Source of the DNA: Nocardia asteroides
Lineage (GTDB): Bacteria > Actinomycetota > Actinomycetes > Mycobacteriales > Mycobacteriaceae
Assembly: GCF_021183625.1 (NCBI RefSeq)
Contig: NZ_CP089214.1
Span: 6,014,001 to 6,078,000 of the forward strand
Direction of reading: 5' to 3'
Length of the DNA: 64,000 bases
Positions 1-13,100 of the stretch are shown here, one piece after another (the stretch's first letter is position 1; the number at the start of each line of letters is the position of its first letter). The notes beneath the pieces were generated by a model. It searched no databases. It saw nothing but the letters and a program-made list of their open reading frames with translations, and was not told the DNA's origin. Made by a program: the position numbers and the translations under genes.

Positions 1-1
1 C

Positions 2-91
2 CCGTCCACCGTCGCGGTCATGGCGCTGGTCGCCGTGGTGAGCTTCTTCGGGCACCGGCACATCTCGTTCCGCCGGACCGAGGTAGGTTGA
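2..91 (+). CDS. C-terminal end of a GtrA-like membrane protein (5' truncated)
   Basis: Only the last 29 codons are present, running into the left edge and ending in TGA. The tail has a hydrophobic stretch (AVMALVAVVSFFGHRHISFR) and then a basic end. This matches the last membrane segment and the aromatic/basic C-terminus of GtrA-family proteins, small four-helix membrane proteins that help move polyprenyl-linked sugars for cell-envelope glycosylation. The gene lies 4 nt before the Trm112-like gene and may be co-transcribed with it. The family call rests on a short segment and is tentative. Confidence 0.5.
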   Translation, partial: PSTVAVMALVAVVSFFGHRHISFRRTEVG

Positions 92-95
92 CCCC

Positions 96-317
96 ATGCC
101 CGAGCAGTACACCCTCGACCCGACCCTGCTGAGCCTGCTGGCCTGCCCGGAGGACAAGGGCCCGCTCCGGCTGGTGCGCACCGCCGACGGCGGCACCGTG
201 CTCTACAACGAGCGGCTGGCCCGCGCCTACCCGATCGACGGCGGCATCCCGGTGCTGCTCATCGACGAGGCACTGCCGGTGAGCGCCGCCGAGGCGGCCG
301 CCTTCACCGATGCCTGA
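96..317 (+). CDS. Trm112-like small protein (Rv1684 homologue)
   Basis: This 73-residue protein has the Trm112/UPF0434 pattern: an LDPTLLSLLACPEDKGPL segment near residues 7-24, a middle strand (VLYNERLARAYPIDGGIPVL) and a short acidic/alanine tail. Trm112 proteins are small partners that stabilise methyltransferases. Bacterial members often keep only part of the zinc-binding cysteine set, and a single cysteine (CPED) is visible here. The ATG follows GAGGTAGG by a few bases. In M. tuberculosis the homologue Rv1684 also sits beside the convergent TetR/ABC genes. Its partner methyltransferase cannot be told from this window. Confidence 0.8.
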   Translation: MPEQYTLDPTLLSLLACPEDKGPLRLVRTADGGTVLYNERLARAYPIDGGIPVLLIDEALPVSAAEAAAFTDA

Positions 318-319
318 GC

Positions 320-922
320 TCAGCCCAGCTCACCGGTGAGGTAGCGCTGCACGGTCGGCCCGATCGCCGCCACCACCGCGTCCACCGGCATGGAGGCCAG
401 CGGCTCCAGCTCGATCACCTTCCTGGTGATCAGCACGCCGAGCATCTGCGAGGCGACCAGCGCGACCCGCCCGCTGCCGTCGTCGGTCTCGGTGGCGATC
501 CTGGCCCGCACCCGCTCCAGCGCCACCTCGACGAAGAAGCTGCGCGCCAGCCCCGGATCGGTGCCGGCCACCATCGTGCGCAGCACCGCGACCGCCGCGC
601 TGCCCAGCTCGGAATCCCAGAGCGTCAGCAGCGTGCGCACCATGGTCGCCCCGAGTTCGTCCAGCGGCGCCGCGCCGAACACCCGCATGACCACCTCGGG
701 GTCGATCGGCAGCTCCACCACCGCGGCGAAGAGCTGCCGCTTGCTGCCGAAGTAGTGGTGCACCAGCGCCGGGTCCACCCCGGCGTCCCCGGCGACGGCC
801 CGGATCGAGGTCCCGTCGAACCCGTTCGTACTGAACCGCTTCCTGGCCGCGTCCAGGATCGCCGCGCGCGCCCCCGAGTTGCCCGGACGCCGCCCGGAGC
901 GGCTCTGCGTCTCGCCGCTCAC
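320..922 (-). CDS. TetR-family regulator of the adjacent ABC exporter (Rv1685c homologue)
   Basis: A 200-residue TetR protein. The N-terminal helix-turn-helix lies at about residues 15-62 (AAILDAARKRFSTNGFDGTS, then GVDPALVHHYFGSKRQLFAA). The rest is an all-helical ligand domain typical of the family. The GTG start at 922 is chosen because it forms a GTGA overlap with the stop of the ABC permease and gives a normal family length; a longer reading frame upstream would run through the permease. It is the last gene of a three-gene minus-strand operon and probably represses it. The palindrome at 2421-2454 is its likely operator. The inducer is unknown. Confidence 0.85.
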   Translation of the reverse strand: MSGETQSRSGRRPGNSGARAAILDAARKRFSTNGFDGTSIRAVAGDAGVDPALVHHYFGSKRQLFAAVVELPIDPEVVMRVFGAAPLDELGATMVRTLLTLWDSELGSAAVAVLRTMVAGTDPGLARSFFVEVALERVRARIATETDDGSGRVALVASQMLGVLITRKVIELEPLASMPVDAVVAAIGPTVQRYLTGELG

Positions 923-1686
923 GCGGTGCGGCGGCGTAGCGTCGCCGCACCCAGCCCGAGCGCGACCACCGCGAAGGCGGCGACGACCGTCAGATCCCGC
1001 CACATCTTCCCGGTCGGCTCCGGATGGATCGCCACCTCCTGCAGCGCGTCCACCGCGTAGCTGAGCGGCAGCACATTGCTCACCGCCTCCAGCCAGCCCG
1101 GCAGCTGCCCGCGCGGGACAAGCAGCCCGCACAGGAAGATCTGCGGCGCCACCACCACCGGCATGAACTGCACGGCCTGGAACTCGGTGCGCGCGAAGGC
1201 GCTCGCCAGCAGCCCGAGCGCGACCCCGAGCACCGCGTCCAGCACCGCGATCAGCATCACCCAGCCGGGGTTGCCCGCCGCGTTCAGCCCGAGCAGCACG
1301 AACGCCACCAGGCAGGCCACCCCCGCCTGCGCCGCCGCGGCGAGCGAGAAGGCGGTGCCATAGCCGCCGAGCAGGTCGAGTTTGCGCAGCGGCGTGGTGA
1401 GCAGCCGCTCCAGCGTGCCCGAGCTGCGCTCGCGCTGCATGGCGATGGCGGTGATCAGGAACATGACGATGAACGGCAGGATGCCGAGCATGCTGATCCC
1501 GACCCGGTCGAAGAGCGACGACTGCGCCTGTGGCGGGGTGGGAACGTCCTGGTAGACGAAGTACAGCAGCGCCATCAGCACCGCGGGCACCACCAGGATC
1601 ATGGCGACGGTCCTGCGGTCGTTGCGCAGCTGGCGCAGGATGCGGCCGGTGGTGGCGGCGTAGGGACGCAAGGTCTGGGCGCTCAT
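919..1686 (-). CDS. ABC-2 type transporter permease (Rv1686c homologue)
   Basis: A 255-residue integral membrane protein with six hydrophobic segments (for example MILVVPAVLMALLYFVY near residue 30 and MLGILPFIVMFLITAIAMQ near 70). The middle has the ABC-2 signature region (RERSSGTLERLLTTPLRKLD), as in DrrB-like drug or lipid exporters. It pairs with the ATPase encoded just upstream, overlapping it by ATGA, and overlaps the TetR start downstream by GTGA. The complex probably exports a hydrophobic or toxic compound. The substrate cannot be deduced. Confidence 0.85.
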   Translation of the reverse strand: MSAQTLRPYAATTGRILRQLRNDRRTVAMILVVPAVLMALLYFVYQDVPTPPQAQSSLFDRVGISMLGILPFIVMFLITAIAMQRERSSGTLERLLTTPLRKLDLLGGYGTAFSLAAAAQAGVACLVAFVLLGLNAAGNPGWVMLIAVLDAVLGVALGLLASAFARTEFQAVQFMPVVVAPQIFLCGLLVPRGQLPGWLEAVSNVLPLSYAVDALQEVAIHPEPTGKMWRDLTVVAAFAVVALGLGAATLRRRTA

Positions 1687-2411
1687 GCGGTCACTCCGGT
1701 CGTGATGAGGTTCAGAAAGGCGGATTCCAGGTTCTGCTCACCGGTGCGGGCGCGCAGCTCGGCGGGGGAGAGCTCGGCCAGCAACCTGCCCTCGCGCATC
1801 AGCAGCAGCCGGTCGCAGTGCTCGGCCTCGTCCATGACGTGGCTGGAGACCAGCAGCGTCGTCCCCGCCGCGGCCAGCGCCGCGAACTGCTTCCACAGCT
1901 CGACCCGAAGCACCGGATCCAGCCCGACGGTCGGCTCGTCCAGCACCAGCAACTCCGGCTGCGCGACCAGCGCGCAGGCCAGCGAGACCCTGGTCTTCTG
2001 CCCGCCGGAGAGCGCGTCGCCGCGGTTGCCCGCGCGCTCCTCCAGCCCGACCGCCGCGATCGCCTCGTCCACCGCGACGGCATCGCGCCCGTAGACCGCG
2101 GCGTAGTAGGCGACGTTCTCCCGGACGCTGATGTCGCTGTAGATGCTCGGCGCCTGGGTCACGTACCCCACGGCGGCCCGCAGCGCCGCCGACCCCGCGG
2201 GCCGCCCGAGCACGGTCACGCTGCCGCCCTGCACCAGCTGGGTGCCGACGATCGCGCGCATGAGCGTGCTCTTCCCGCAGCCGGACGGCCCGAGCAGCCC
2301 GGTGATCGACCCGCGCGGAATGGTCAGCGCGATTTCGTGCAGCACCGGCCTGCCGCCACGCCGGACATCCAGGCCGTCGATCCGGACGGCGGGTTCGGAG
2401 GAGTCGGGCAT
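1683..2411 (-). CDS. ABC transporter ATP-binding protein (Rv1687c homologue)
   Basis: A 242-residue ABC ATPase with Walker A (GPSGCGKST, near residue 40), signature (LSGGQKTRVSLA, near 135), Walker B (LLVLDEPTVGLDP, near 155) and the H-loop (LLVSSHVMDEAEHC). This is the DrrA-like layout of ABC-2 exporters. The start at 2411 is preferred over the ATG at 2426 because GAGGCGAG precedes it at normal spacing, whereas the 2426 codon has no ribosome-binding site and lies inside a 34-bp palindrome. It is first gene of the operon ATPase-permease-TetR and is divergent from the mpg glycosylase gene. Confidence 0.88.
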   Translation of the reverse strand: MPDSSEPAVRIDGLDVRRGGRPVLHEIALTIPRGSITGLLGPSGCGKSTLMRAIVGTQLVQGGSVTVLGRPAGSAALRAAVGYVTQAPSIYSDISVRENVAYYAAVYGRDAVAVDEAIAAVGLEERAGNRGDALSGGQKTRVSLACALVAQPELLVLDEPTVGLDPVLRVELWKQFAALAAAGTTLLVSSHVMDEAEHCDRLLLMREGRLLAELSPAELRARTGEQNLESAFLNLITTGVTA

Positions 2412-2420
2412 CTCGCCTCT

Positions 2421-2454
2421 ATTCATCGAGTGTTGAATTCACTGTGTGATGAAT
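2421..2454. promoter_or_regulatory. 34-bp interrupted palindrome, candidate TetR operator
   Basis: The outer arms ATTCATC (2421-2427) and GATGAAT (2448-2454) are perfect inverted repeats. The centre TGAATTCA (2434-2441) is itself a perfect palindrome on the same axis. The site lies directly upstream of the ABC ATPase start at 2411. It is the obvious place for the TetR protein of that operon to bind. It also sits upstream of the divergent mpg gene and could affect it. Inferred from symmetry and position only. Confidence 0.6.
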
Positions 2455-2489
2455 TTACGCCCGGATCGGGACTCGGCACAACCGTTCGG

Positions 2490-2495
2490 CACAAT
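2490..2495 (+). promoter_or_regulatory. Candidate -10 element (CACAAT) for leaderless mpg transcript
   Basis: CACAAT lies 7 nt before the GTG chosen for mpg, the spacing expected if transcription starts at the start codon, as is common in Actinobacteria. The same 12-mer CGGCACAATCGG recurs 8 nt before tyrS. The first base deviates from the usual TANNNT, so the call is moderate. Confidence 0.45.
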
Positions 2496-2502
2496 CGGCC
2501 CG

Positions 2503-3096
2503 GTGCAGGAACTCGTCACCGACCCGCCCACCGCCGCCCGCCGCCTGCTCGGCGCCACACTCCGGTCCGGCCCGGTGGAGCTGCGGATCGTGGAGGTGGA
2601 GGCGTACGGCGGCGACCAGGCGGGCCCGTGGCCGGACCCGGCCTCGCACTCCGCGCGCGGCCGGACCGCGCGCAACGCCGTCATGTTCGGCCCGGCCGGC
2701 GCGCTCTACGTCTACCTCAGCTACGGAATGCACTTCTGCGCGAACGTCACCACCGGCCCCGACGGCACCGCCGGCGCCACCCTGCTCCGCTCCGGCGAGG
2801 TGATCGCCGGGCTCGACATCGCCCGCTCCCGCCGCCCGGCCGCCCGCACCGACGCCGCGCTGGCCCGCGGCCCGGGCAATCTGGGCAGCGCGCTCGGGCT
2901 GAGCTTGGCCGACTACGGCACCGACCTCACCGACCCGGGCGCCGCGATCAGGCTGGAACTCGGCCCCCCGCTCCCGGACGCGGCCGTCGCGGCGGGGCCG
3001 CGGGTCGGGGTGAGCCTGGCCGCCGACGTCCCGTGGCGCTTCTGGCTCCCCGATTCCCCCGCCGTCTCCGCCTATCGCCGCAGCCCGCGCGCGTAG
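2503..3096 (+). CDS. mpg: 3-methyladenine DNA glycosylase, AAG family (Rv1688 homologue)
   Basis: A 197-residue alkyladenine DNA glycosylase that removes 3-methyladenine and related damaged purines to start base-excision repair. Family segments are plain: AARRLLGATL near the N-terminus, the active-site region IVEVEAYGG (with the catalytic Glu) near residue 40, ASHSARGRTARNAVMFGPAG, then YVYLSYGMHFCANV and ARGPGNLGSALGL. The GTG at 2503 is preferred over upstream GTG/ATG codons at 2446-2449 because the family usually starts just before this point and because CACAAT suggests a leaderless transcript. tyrS follows after 54 nt, as in mycobacteria. Confidence 0.88.
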   Translation: MQELVTDPPTAARRLLGATLRSGPVELRIVEVEAYGGDQAGPWPDPASHSARGRTARNAVMFGPAGALYVYLSYGMHFCANVTTGPDGTAGATLLRSGEVIAGLDIARSRRPAARTDAALARGPGNLGSALGLSLADYGTDLTDPGAAIRLELGPPLPDAAVAAGPRVGVSLAADVPWRFWLPDSPAVSAYRRSPRA

Positions 3097-3136
3097 CTCA
3101 GCACGGCCTCGGGGAACCCGCCCCCGCCCGGTGCGG

Positions 3137-3142
3137 CACAAT
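3137..3142 (+). promoter_or_regulatory. Candidate -10 element (CACAAT) for leaderless tyrS transcript
   Basis: CACAAT sits 8 nt before the tyrS GTG, inside CGGCACAATCGG, the same 12-mer found before mpg. No Shine-Dalgarno sequence is visible before the GTG, which fits leaderless translation. Confidence 0.45.
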
Positions 3143-3150
3143 CGGTCCAC

Positions 3151-4443
3151 GTGAGCAGCGACATCATCGACGAACTGACCTGGCGCGGCCTGATCGCGCA
3201 GTCCACCGATCCGGATGCCTTGCGCGCGGCCCTGGCCGACGCGCCGCTCTCGCTCTATGCCGGCTTCGACCCGACCGCCGCCAGCCTGCACGCGGGCCAC
3301 CTCGTCCCGCTGCTCACCCTGCGCCGCTTCCAGCGCGCGGGGCACCGGCCCATCGTCCTCGCCGGCGGTGCGACCGGGCTGATCGGCGACCCGCGCGACG
3401 TCGGCGAGCGCACCATGAACGCGGCCGACACCGTCGCCGAGTGGTCCGGGCGCATCCGCGCCCAGCTGGAGCGCTTCGTCGACCTCGACGATTCGCCCAC
3501 CGGCGCCACCGTCGTGAACAACCTGGACTGGACCGGCCCGCTCTCGGTCGTCGACTTCCTGCGCGACATCGGCAAGCACTTCTCGGTGAACGTCATGCTG
3601 GCCAGGGAGACGGTCAAGCGACGGCTCGACACCGACGGCATCTCCTACGCCGAGTTCAGCTACATGCTGCTGCAGGCCAACGACTACCTGCAGCTGCGCC
3701 GCAGCCACGGCTGCCGACTGCAGGTCGGCGGCTCGGACCAGTGGGGCAACATCATCGCGGGCGTCGAGCTGAACCGCCGGGTGGACGGCGAGCAGGTGCA
3801 CGCGCTCACCGTCCCGCTGGTCACCTCGGCGGACGGCAAGAAGTTCGGCAAGTCGACCGGTGGCGGCAGCCTCTGGCTCGACCCCGAGCTGACCAGCCCC
3901 TACGCCTGGTACCAGTACTTCGTGAACACCGCCGACGCCGACGTCGTCCGCTACCTGCGCTGGTTCACCTTCCTGAGCCGCGAGGAGCTGGCCGAGCTGG
4001 AGACCGCCACCGCCGAGCGCCCGCACGCCAGGGAGGCGCAGCGCAGGCTCGCCGCCGAGATGACCACGCTGGTGCACGGCGAGGCCGAGACCCGCGGGGT
4101 GCAGCTGGCGAGCCAGGCGCTCTTCGGCCGCGCCGACCTGCGCGAGCTCGGAGAGGCGACGCTCGCCGCGGCGCTCCGCGAGGCCGCGGTGGACGGGACG
4201 GTCGCCGAGATCGACCCGAGCGGCGCGAACACCATCGTCGACCTGCTGGTGGCCTCCGGGCTGTCGGAGAGCAGGGGAGCGGCCCGCCGCGCCGTCAACG
4301 AGGGGGGCGCCGCGGTCAACAACGACCGCGTCACCGACCTCGACTGGACCCCCGGCGACGGCGACTACCTGCACGGACAGTGGCTGGTGCTGCGTCGAGG
4401 CAAGCGCAACTTCGCCGGCGTGCGCCGCACCCCTCGAGAATGA
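3151..4443 (+). CDS. tyrS: Tyrosyl-tRNA synthetase
   Basis: A 430-residue class I aminoacyl-tRNA synthetase that charges tRNA-Tyr. The HIGH-type motif is HAGH at residues 47-50, after GFDPTAASL. The KMSKS-type loop is KFGKS at 231-235, after the tyrosine-binding segment [11 protein letters not shown]. The C-terminus carries an S4 RNA-binding domain ([20 protein letters not shown], then [12 protein letters not shown]). Length is normal for bacterial TyrRS. The GTG start has no ribosome-binding site but has a near-ideal leaderless -10. A hairpin follows the stop, and then the rrn promoter region. Confidence 0.97.
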   Translation: MSSDIIDELTWRGLIAQSTDPDALRAALADAPLSLYAGFDPTAASLHAGHLVPLLTLRRFQRAGHRPIVLAGGATGLIGDPRDVGERTMNAADTVAEWSGRIRAQLERFVDLDDSPTGATVVNNLDWTGPLSVVDFLRDIGKHFSVNVMLARETVKRRLDTDGISYAEFSYMLLQANDYLQLRRSHGCRLQVGGSDQWGNIIAGVELNRRVDGEQVHALTVPLVTSADGKKFGKSTGGGSLWLDPELTSPYAWYQYFVNTADADVVRYLRWFTFLSREELAELETATAERPHAREAQRRLAAEMTTLVHGEAETRGVQLASQALFGRADLRELGEATLAAALREAAVDGTVAEIDPSGANTIVDLLVASGLSESRGAARRAVNEGGAAVNNDRVTDLDWTPGDGDYLHGQWLVLRRGKRNFAGVRRTPRE

Positions 4444-4451
4444 TCTTGAAA

Positions 4452-4486
4452 GTGGCCCGGATCACAACGGTGTGATTCCGGGTCAC
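4452..4486 (+). terminator. Hairpin downstream of tyrS
   Basis: The arm at 4452-4466 (GTGGCCCGGATCACA) pairs with 4471-4486 (TGTGATTCCGGGTCAC), with one bulged base and a 4-nt loop. No T-run follows, as is usual for actinobacterial terminators. It separates tyrS from the rrn promoters. Confidence 0.55.
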
Positions 4487-4538
4487 TGTCCGGGTCTGGC
4501 CGCGCTGACCTGCGGTTTTGCTTCCCTGACCAGGCGAT

Positions 4539-4567
4539 TTGACGTTGCGTTTTCCGCCGCGTAACTT
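4539..4567 (+). promoter_or_regulatory. rrn promoter P1
   Basis: TTGACG (4539-4544) and TAACTT (4562-4567) are separated by exactly 17 nt, a strong housekeeping-sigma promoter, about 355 nt before mature 16S. The stretch 4487-4921 holds no gene. It carries this promoter, a second candidate promoter and the 16S leader. Confidence 0.75.
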
Positions 4568-4643
4568 ATTCCATGTCAGAGCGACACGGACACCGACCCG
4601 GGAGACCGGGACACGAGGTTGGACGGTTGAGCGCCTGACGGAT

Positions 4644-4672
4644 TTGGATACCTGCTCTTGATGAGCTAAGCT
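4644..4672 (+). promoter_or_regulatory. Candidate rrn promoter P2
   Basis: TTGGAT (4644-4649) and TAAGCT (4667-4672) are 17 nt apart, about 100 nt downstream of P1. Tandem rrn promoters are common in Mycobacteriales. The -35 is weaker than that of P1. Confidence 0.45.
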
Positions 4673-4728
4673 GGTCCAACAGCCGCACGGAAACTCCGGA
4701 GAATATCCGGTTCGGATGTGTGTGCGTG

Positions 4729-4760
4729 TGTTCTTTGAGAACTCAATAGTGTGTCGATGA
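4729..4760 (+). other. rRNA leader element: antitermination box and left arm of the 16S processing stem
   Basis: TGTTCTTTGAGAACTCAATA is the conserved actinobacterial rrn leader box (boxA-like). Together with the following GTGTGTCGATG it is nearly complementary to the spacer at 6531-6561, so the two would form the long stem around 16S that RNase III cuts. The leader from here to 4921 includes a T-rich stretch and has no gene. Confidence 0.7.
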
Positions 4761-4921
4761 ATGTCAGTGCCAAATGTTTATTTGGTTCTCGATTCTTGCA
4801 CCCCCGTGTGAGGGTCGGGACATTTAGTCAGCAAATTTTTTGCTGGCGTTTTGTTTTGCTGGGTTTTCGGACTCGCGTTTTTCTTTCGATTGCGCCTCTT
4901 TGGGGGTGTGGTTGTGAGTCT

Positions 4922-9840
<4,919 letters not shown>

Positions 9841-9851
9841 AAAGATTGCTA

Positions 9852-9880
9852 CGCGTCCACTGTACGGTTCTGAAACAACA
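9852..9880 (+). other. Right arm of the 23S processing stem
   Basis: This 29-nt segment is complementary at 27 of 29 positions to 6666-6694, upstream of 23S. The two arms enclose 23S in a long double-stranded stem, the standard RNase III substrate. Confidence 0.75.
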
Positions 9881-9903
9881 CGGTTCGTGTTCGTTTCACA
9901 GAG

Positions 9904-10021
9904 TTACGGCGGTTATAGCGGCAGGGAAACGCCCGGTCCCATTCCGAACCCGGAAGCTAAGCCTGCCAGCGCCGATGGTACTGCACTCGACAGGGTGTGG
10001 GAGAGTAGGACACCGCCGGAA
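9904..10021 (+). rRNA. rrf: 5S ribosomal RNA
   Basis: An RNA of about 118 nt, beginning TTACGGCGGTTATAGCGGCA and ending CACCGCCGGA, which pair as the terminal helix. It contains the family core CCCATTCCGAACCCGGAAG and GAGAGTAGGACACCGCC. It is the last gene of the rrn operon, 63 nt after 23S. Ends are approximate. Confidence 0.95.
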
Positions 10022-10030
10022 CAAATTGTC

Positions 10031-10073
10031 AGATCAGGGGATCCACCGAGGTGGGTCCCCTGATCTCGTTTCA
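10031..10073 (+). terminator. rrn operon terminator
   Basis: A strong hairpin: the arm at 10031-10047 pairs with 10050-10066, with one G-T wobble, and is followed by CGTTTC. It lies 9 nt after the 5S end and is the natural intrinsic terminator of the rrn operon. Confidence 0.8.
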
Positions 10074-10186
10074 GGGCCCGATCGCACCCGCCGGCAGGCG
10101 GGTGCTTCGTGCTGCCCGCAGCATGGTTGAATTCAAGAGCGAACATACTTCTCCCGGCGGGACCGGGAATTCGGAAAGGGAACATC

Positions 10187-13100
10187 GTGCCGGAACGGAA
10201 CGACGACCGGAAGCCCTTCCGGCGTGACGCCTCGCAGGGCGACTCCGACCGGCGCGGTTCGGGTGATTCCCGCCGAAACGACAACAGCCAGGGCGGTTTT
10301 CGTCGGAACGACGACCGCGGTGGCAGTTCCCGCGGGGGCGATCGCGACAGTCGGCCGAGCCGTGGCGGGGATTCCGACCGCGGGTCGCGGGATGGTGGGT
10401 TCCGGCGCGATGGCGGATCCTCCCAGGGCGGGAACAGCGGGTTCCGCCGCGACAGCTCCGGCAGCTCGAATCAGGGCGGATACCAGCGCGGGGGAGACCG
10501 TGACGGTGGACACCGGGGCGGGGGCGACCGGCGCGATGACCGGAGCGGCGGGTTCCGGCGCGACGACGATCGCCCGAACTTCCGGCGCGACGATCGCGAC
10601 AGCGGGTCGCGCCGTGAGGGCGGGTTCCGCCGTGATGACCGTGGAGCCGGGGATCGGCACGACAACCGTGGTGGTTCCCAGCGAGGGAACGAGGGCGGCA
10701 GTGCCGGTGGGTTCCGCCGCGACGACCGGGACAGTGGTTTCCGGCGCGGCGGTGATCGCGAGGGCGGCAATCGACGCGATGACCGAGGTGGCGACAGTCG
10801 CGGCGGCGGATATCAGCGCGGCGGTGATCGCGACGGTGGATTCCGTCGAAGTGGTGACAGTGACAACCGGGGCGGGAGCGGCGGCGGCTTCCGCCGTGAT
10901 AGCGGCGACCGAAGCGGCGGCTTCCGGCGCGACGGTGACAGTCGCGGCGGTGACAACCGCGGCGGCGGCTTCCGTGGTGGCGACAACCGCAGCGGTGGAT
11001 TTCGTGGTAGCGACAACCGCGAAGGCGGTTCCCGTCATGGTGGCGACAGCCGTGAAGGCGGTTTCCGCAGTAGCGGTGACAGCGGCGGCCGTGAAGGCGG
11101 TTTCCGGCGCGGTGGCGATGGCGGGAATCGCGAGGGCGGTTTCCGGCGCGGTGGCGATAGTGCCAACCGCGAGGGTGGCTTCCGGAGTGGTGGCGACAGT
11201 GGCAACCGTGCCGGCGGCTTCCGAAGTGGCGGCGGCGGTGGCAACCAGCGGGACGATCGCGGGAGCGGATTCCGCGGTGGTGACCGCGAGGGCGGCAGCC
11301 GGAGTGACGATCGCGGGAGCGGATTCCGGCGTGATGATCGGGGCGGCGATTCGCGCCGTGACGATCGTGCGAGCGGTTCGCGGGGCGGTAGTGACCGCGA
11401 TGGCGGGTTCCGTCGCGGTGGCGACCGCGAGGGCGGGTTCCGCAACGACGACCGCAGGGGTGGTGCCCGGCGCGACGATCGCGAGGGGGGCTACCGCAAG
11501 GACGACCGCGCCGGCGGTTCCCGCGAGGGCGGTTTCCGGCGGGATGATCGCGACAGCGGATCTCGCGGGGGCTCCAGCTCCGGCAGCTCGAATCAGGGCG
11601 GCTACCCGCGTGGCGGTGACCGTGACGGCGGGTTCCGGCGCGGTGCTGACCGGCCGGAGGGCAAGGGCGGGTTCCGGCGTGATGGCGGGAACCGCTCCGA
11701 CGACCGCAGTGGGAATCGGCAGGGCGGGAACGAGCGCGACGGTGGTTTCCAGCGCGATGGTGATCGGCCGGCGAGCAATCGTGCCAGGGAGTTCCGGCGG
11801 AATGATCGCGCCGACCGGGCCGATGACCGCGCGAGCGGTGCCAAGGCCGAGGATCAGGCGAACGACTTCGATGCTCGCGCGGACGAGCTCGTTTTCACGA
11901 ACGAGCGCGACGACCGTGCGGACAGTGGTGCCGACCAGGTAGACGGCCGGGCCGATCGTCAGGGCGATGATCGCGAGCACGGCAGCGACGAGCGCGAGCG
12001 CGGCGCCGGCGACCGCGAGCGCGCTGGCGATGATCACGGAAGCGATGGCAGCGACGGTGCGGATGGTGTGGATGACGGCGAGCGTGGCGTCGGTGTCCGC
12101 CAAGACACCGGGGGGTACCGCGAGCGCGGTGCCGACGGAGACGCGGCCGGTGACCGCGAGCGTAGCGCCGCCGACGGCGTAGACAGCGTCGACGGCGTGG
12201 GCAGTGCCGACGACCGCCTGGCCGGTGCCGACGACCGCCTGGCCGGTGCCGAGGACCGTGTGGACGGTGCCGAGGACCGCCCGGACAGTGCCAGGGACCG
12301 CGTGGACAGTGCCAGGGACCGCGTGGACGGTGCCGAGGACTCCCCGGACAGTGCCAGGGACCGCGTGGACGGTGCGGGGGACCGCCCGGATGGCGTTGGG
12401 GACCGCGTGGACGGTGCCGACCAGCGCGCAGACGGCTCCGGCGAGCCCGGCGATGGCGTGGGCGGTTCGGCGGCTGGTACGCGGGCTGGTGGAACCAGCG
12501 CTGAGGGCGCCGCGGCACCGTCGGACGACGCGGCACCTGCGAACGACGGAGCGGACAGCGGATCGCGGAGTGGCGGGGCCGATGCGGCCTCGATCGTGGG
12601 CGGAACCGATGTGCCGGCGGAACGGGCCGACGACTCTGCCTCCGACTCGAACGGCGCCGCGCGACGTGCGCCCGTGAACAACGCCGAGGAATACCGCAGC
12701 TTCAGCCGCGCGGGCAGTGACGACCGCCGCCGCGGCGGCGAGGGAGCCCGCCTCGGCCGCTCCCTCGACCGCCGCCCCCCGCGCCCGGAGGAGCCGGACC
12801 TCCCGGACGACATCCAGGCCTCCGACCTGGACCCCACCATCCGCCGCGACCTGCTGAGCCTGGACAAGGGCAACGCCGAGACAGTCGCCAGGCACCTGGT
12901 GATGGCCGCCGCCCTGATCGCGGACGATCCGGAACTCGCGCTCGCGCACGCCAGGGCGGCGCGGCAGCGGGCGGGGCGGATCGCGGTGGTCAGGGAGACC
13001 GCGGGCGTCACCGCCTACCACGCGGGCGAGTGGGCCGAGGCGCTCTCCGAGCTGCGGACCGCGCGCCGGATGTCCGGCGGCTCGGGGCTGCTCGCGGTCA

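Noticed and set aside
2446-2502. Upstream GTG/ATG start for mpg
   Set aside because: It would add 19 residues not seen in the family, start inside the palindrome and lack a ribosome-binding site.
1530-4475. 981-codon plus-strand frame crossing the ABC genes, mpg and tyrS
   Set aside because: GC-rich third-position bias keeps the frame open. It overlaps four well-supported genes and has no protein-like features.
12207-12437. Regular repeats as a CRISPR array
   Set aside because: The units are contiguous, in frame and 21 bp long with no spacers, so they are a coding minisatellite.
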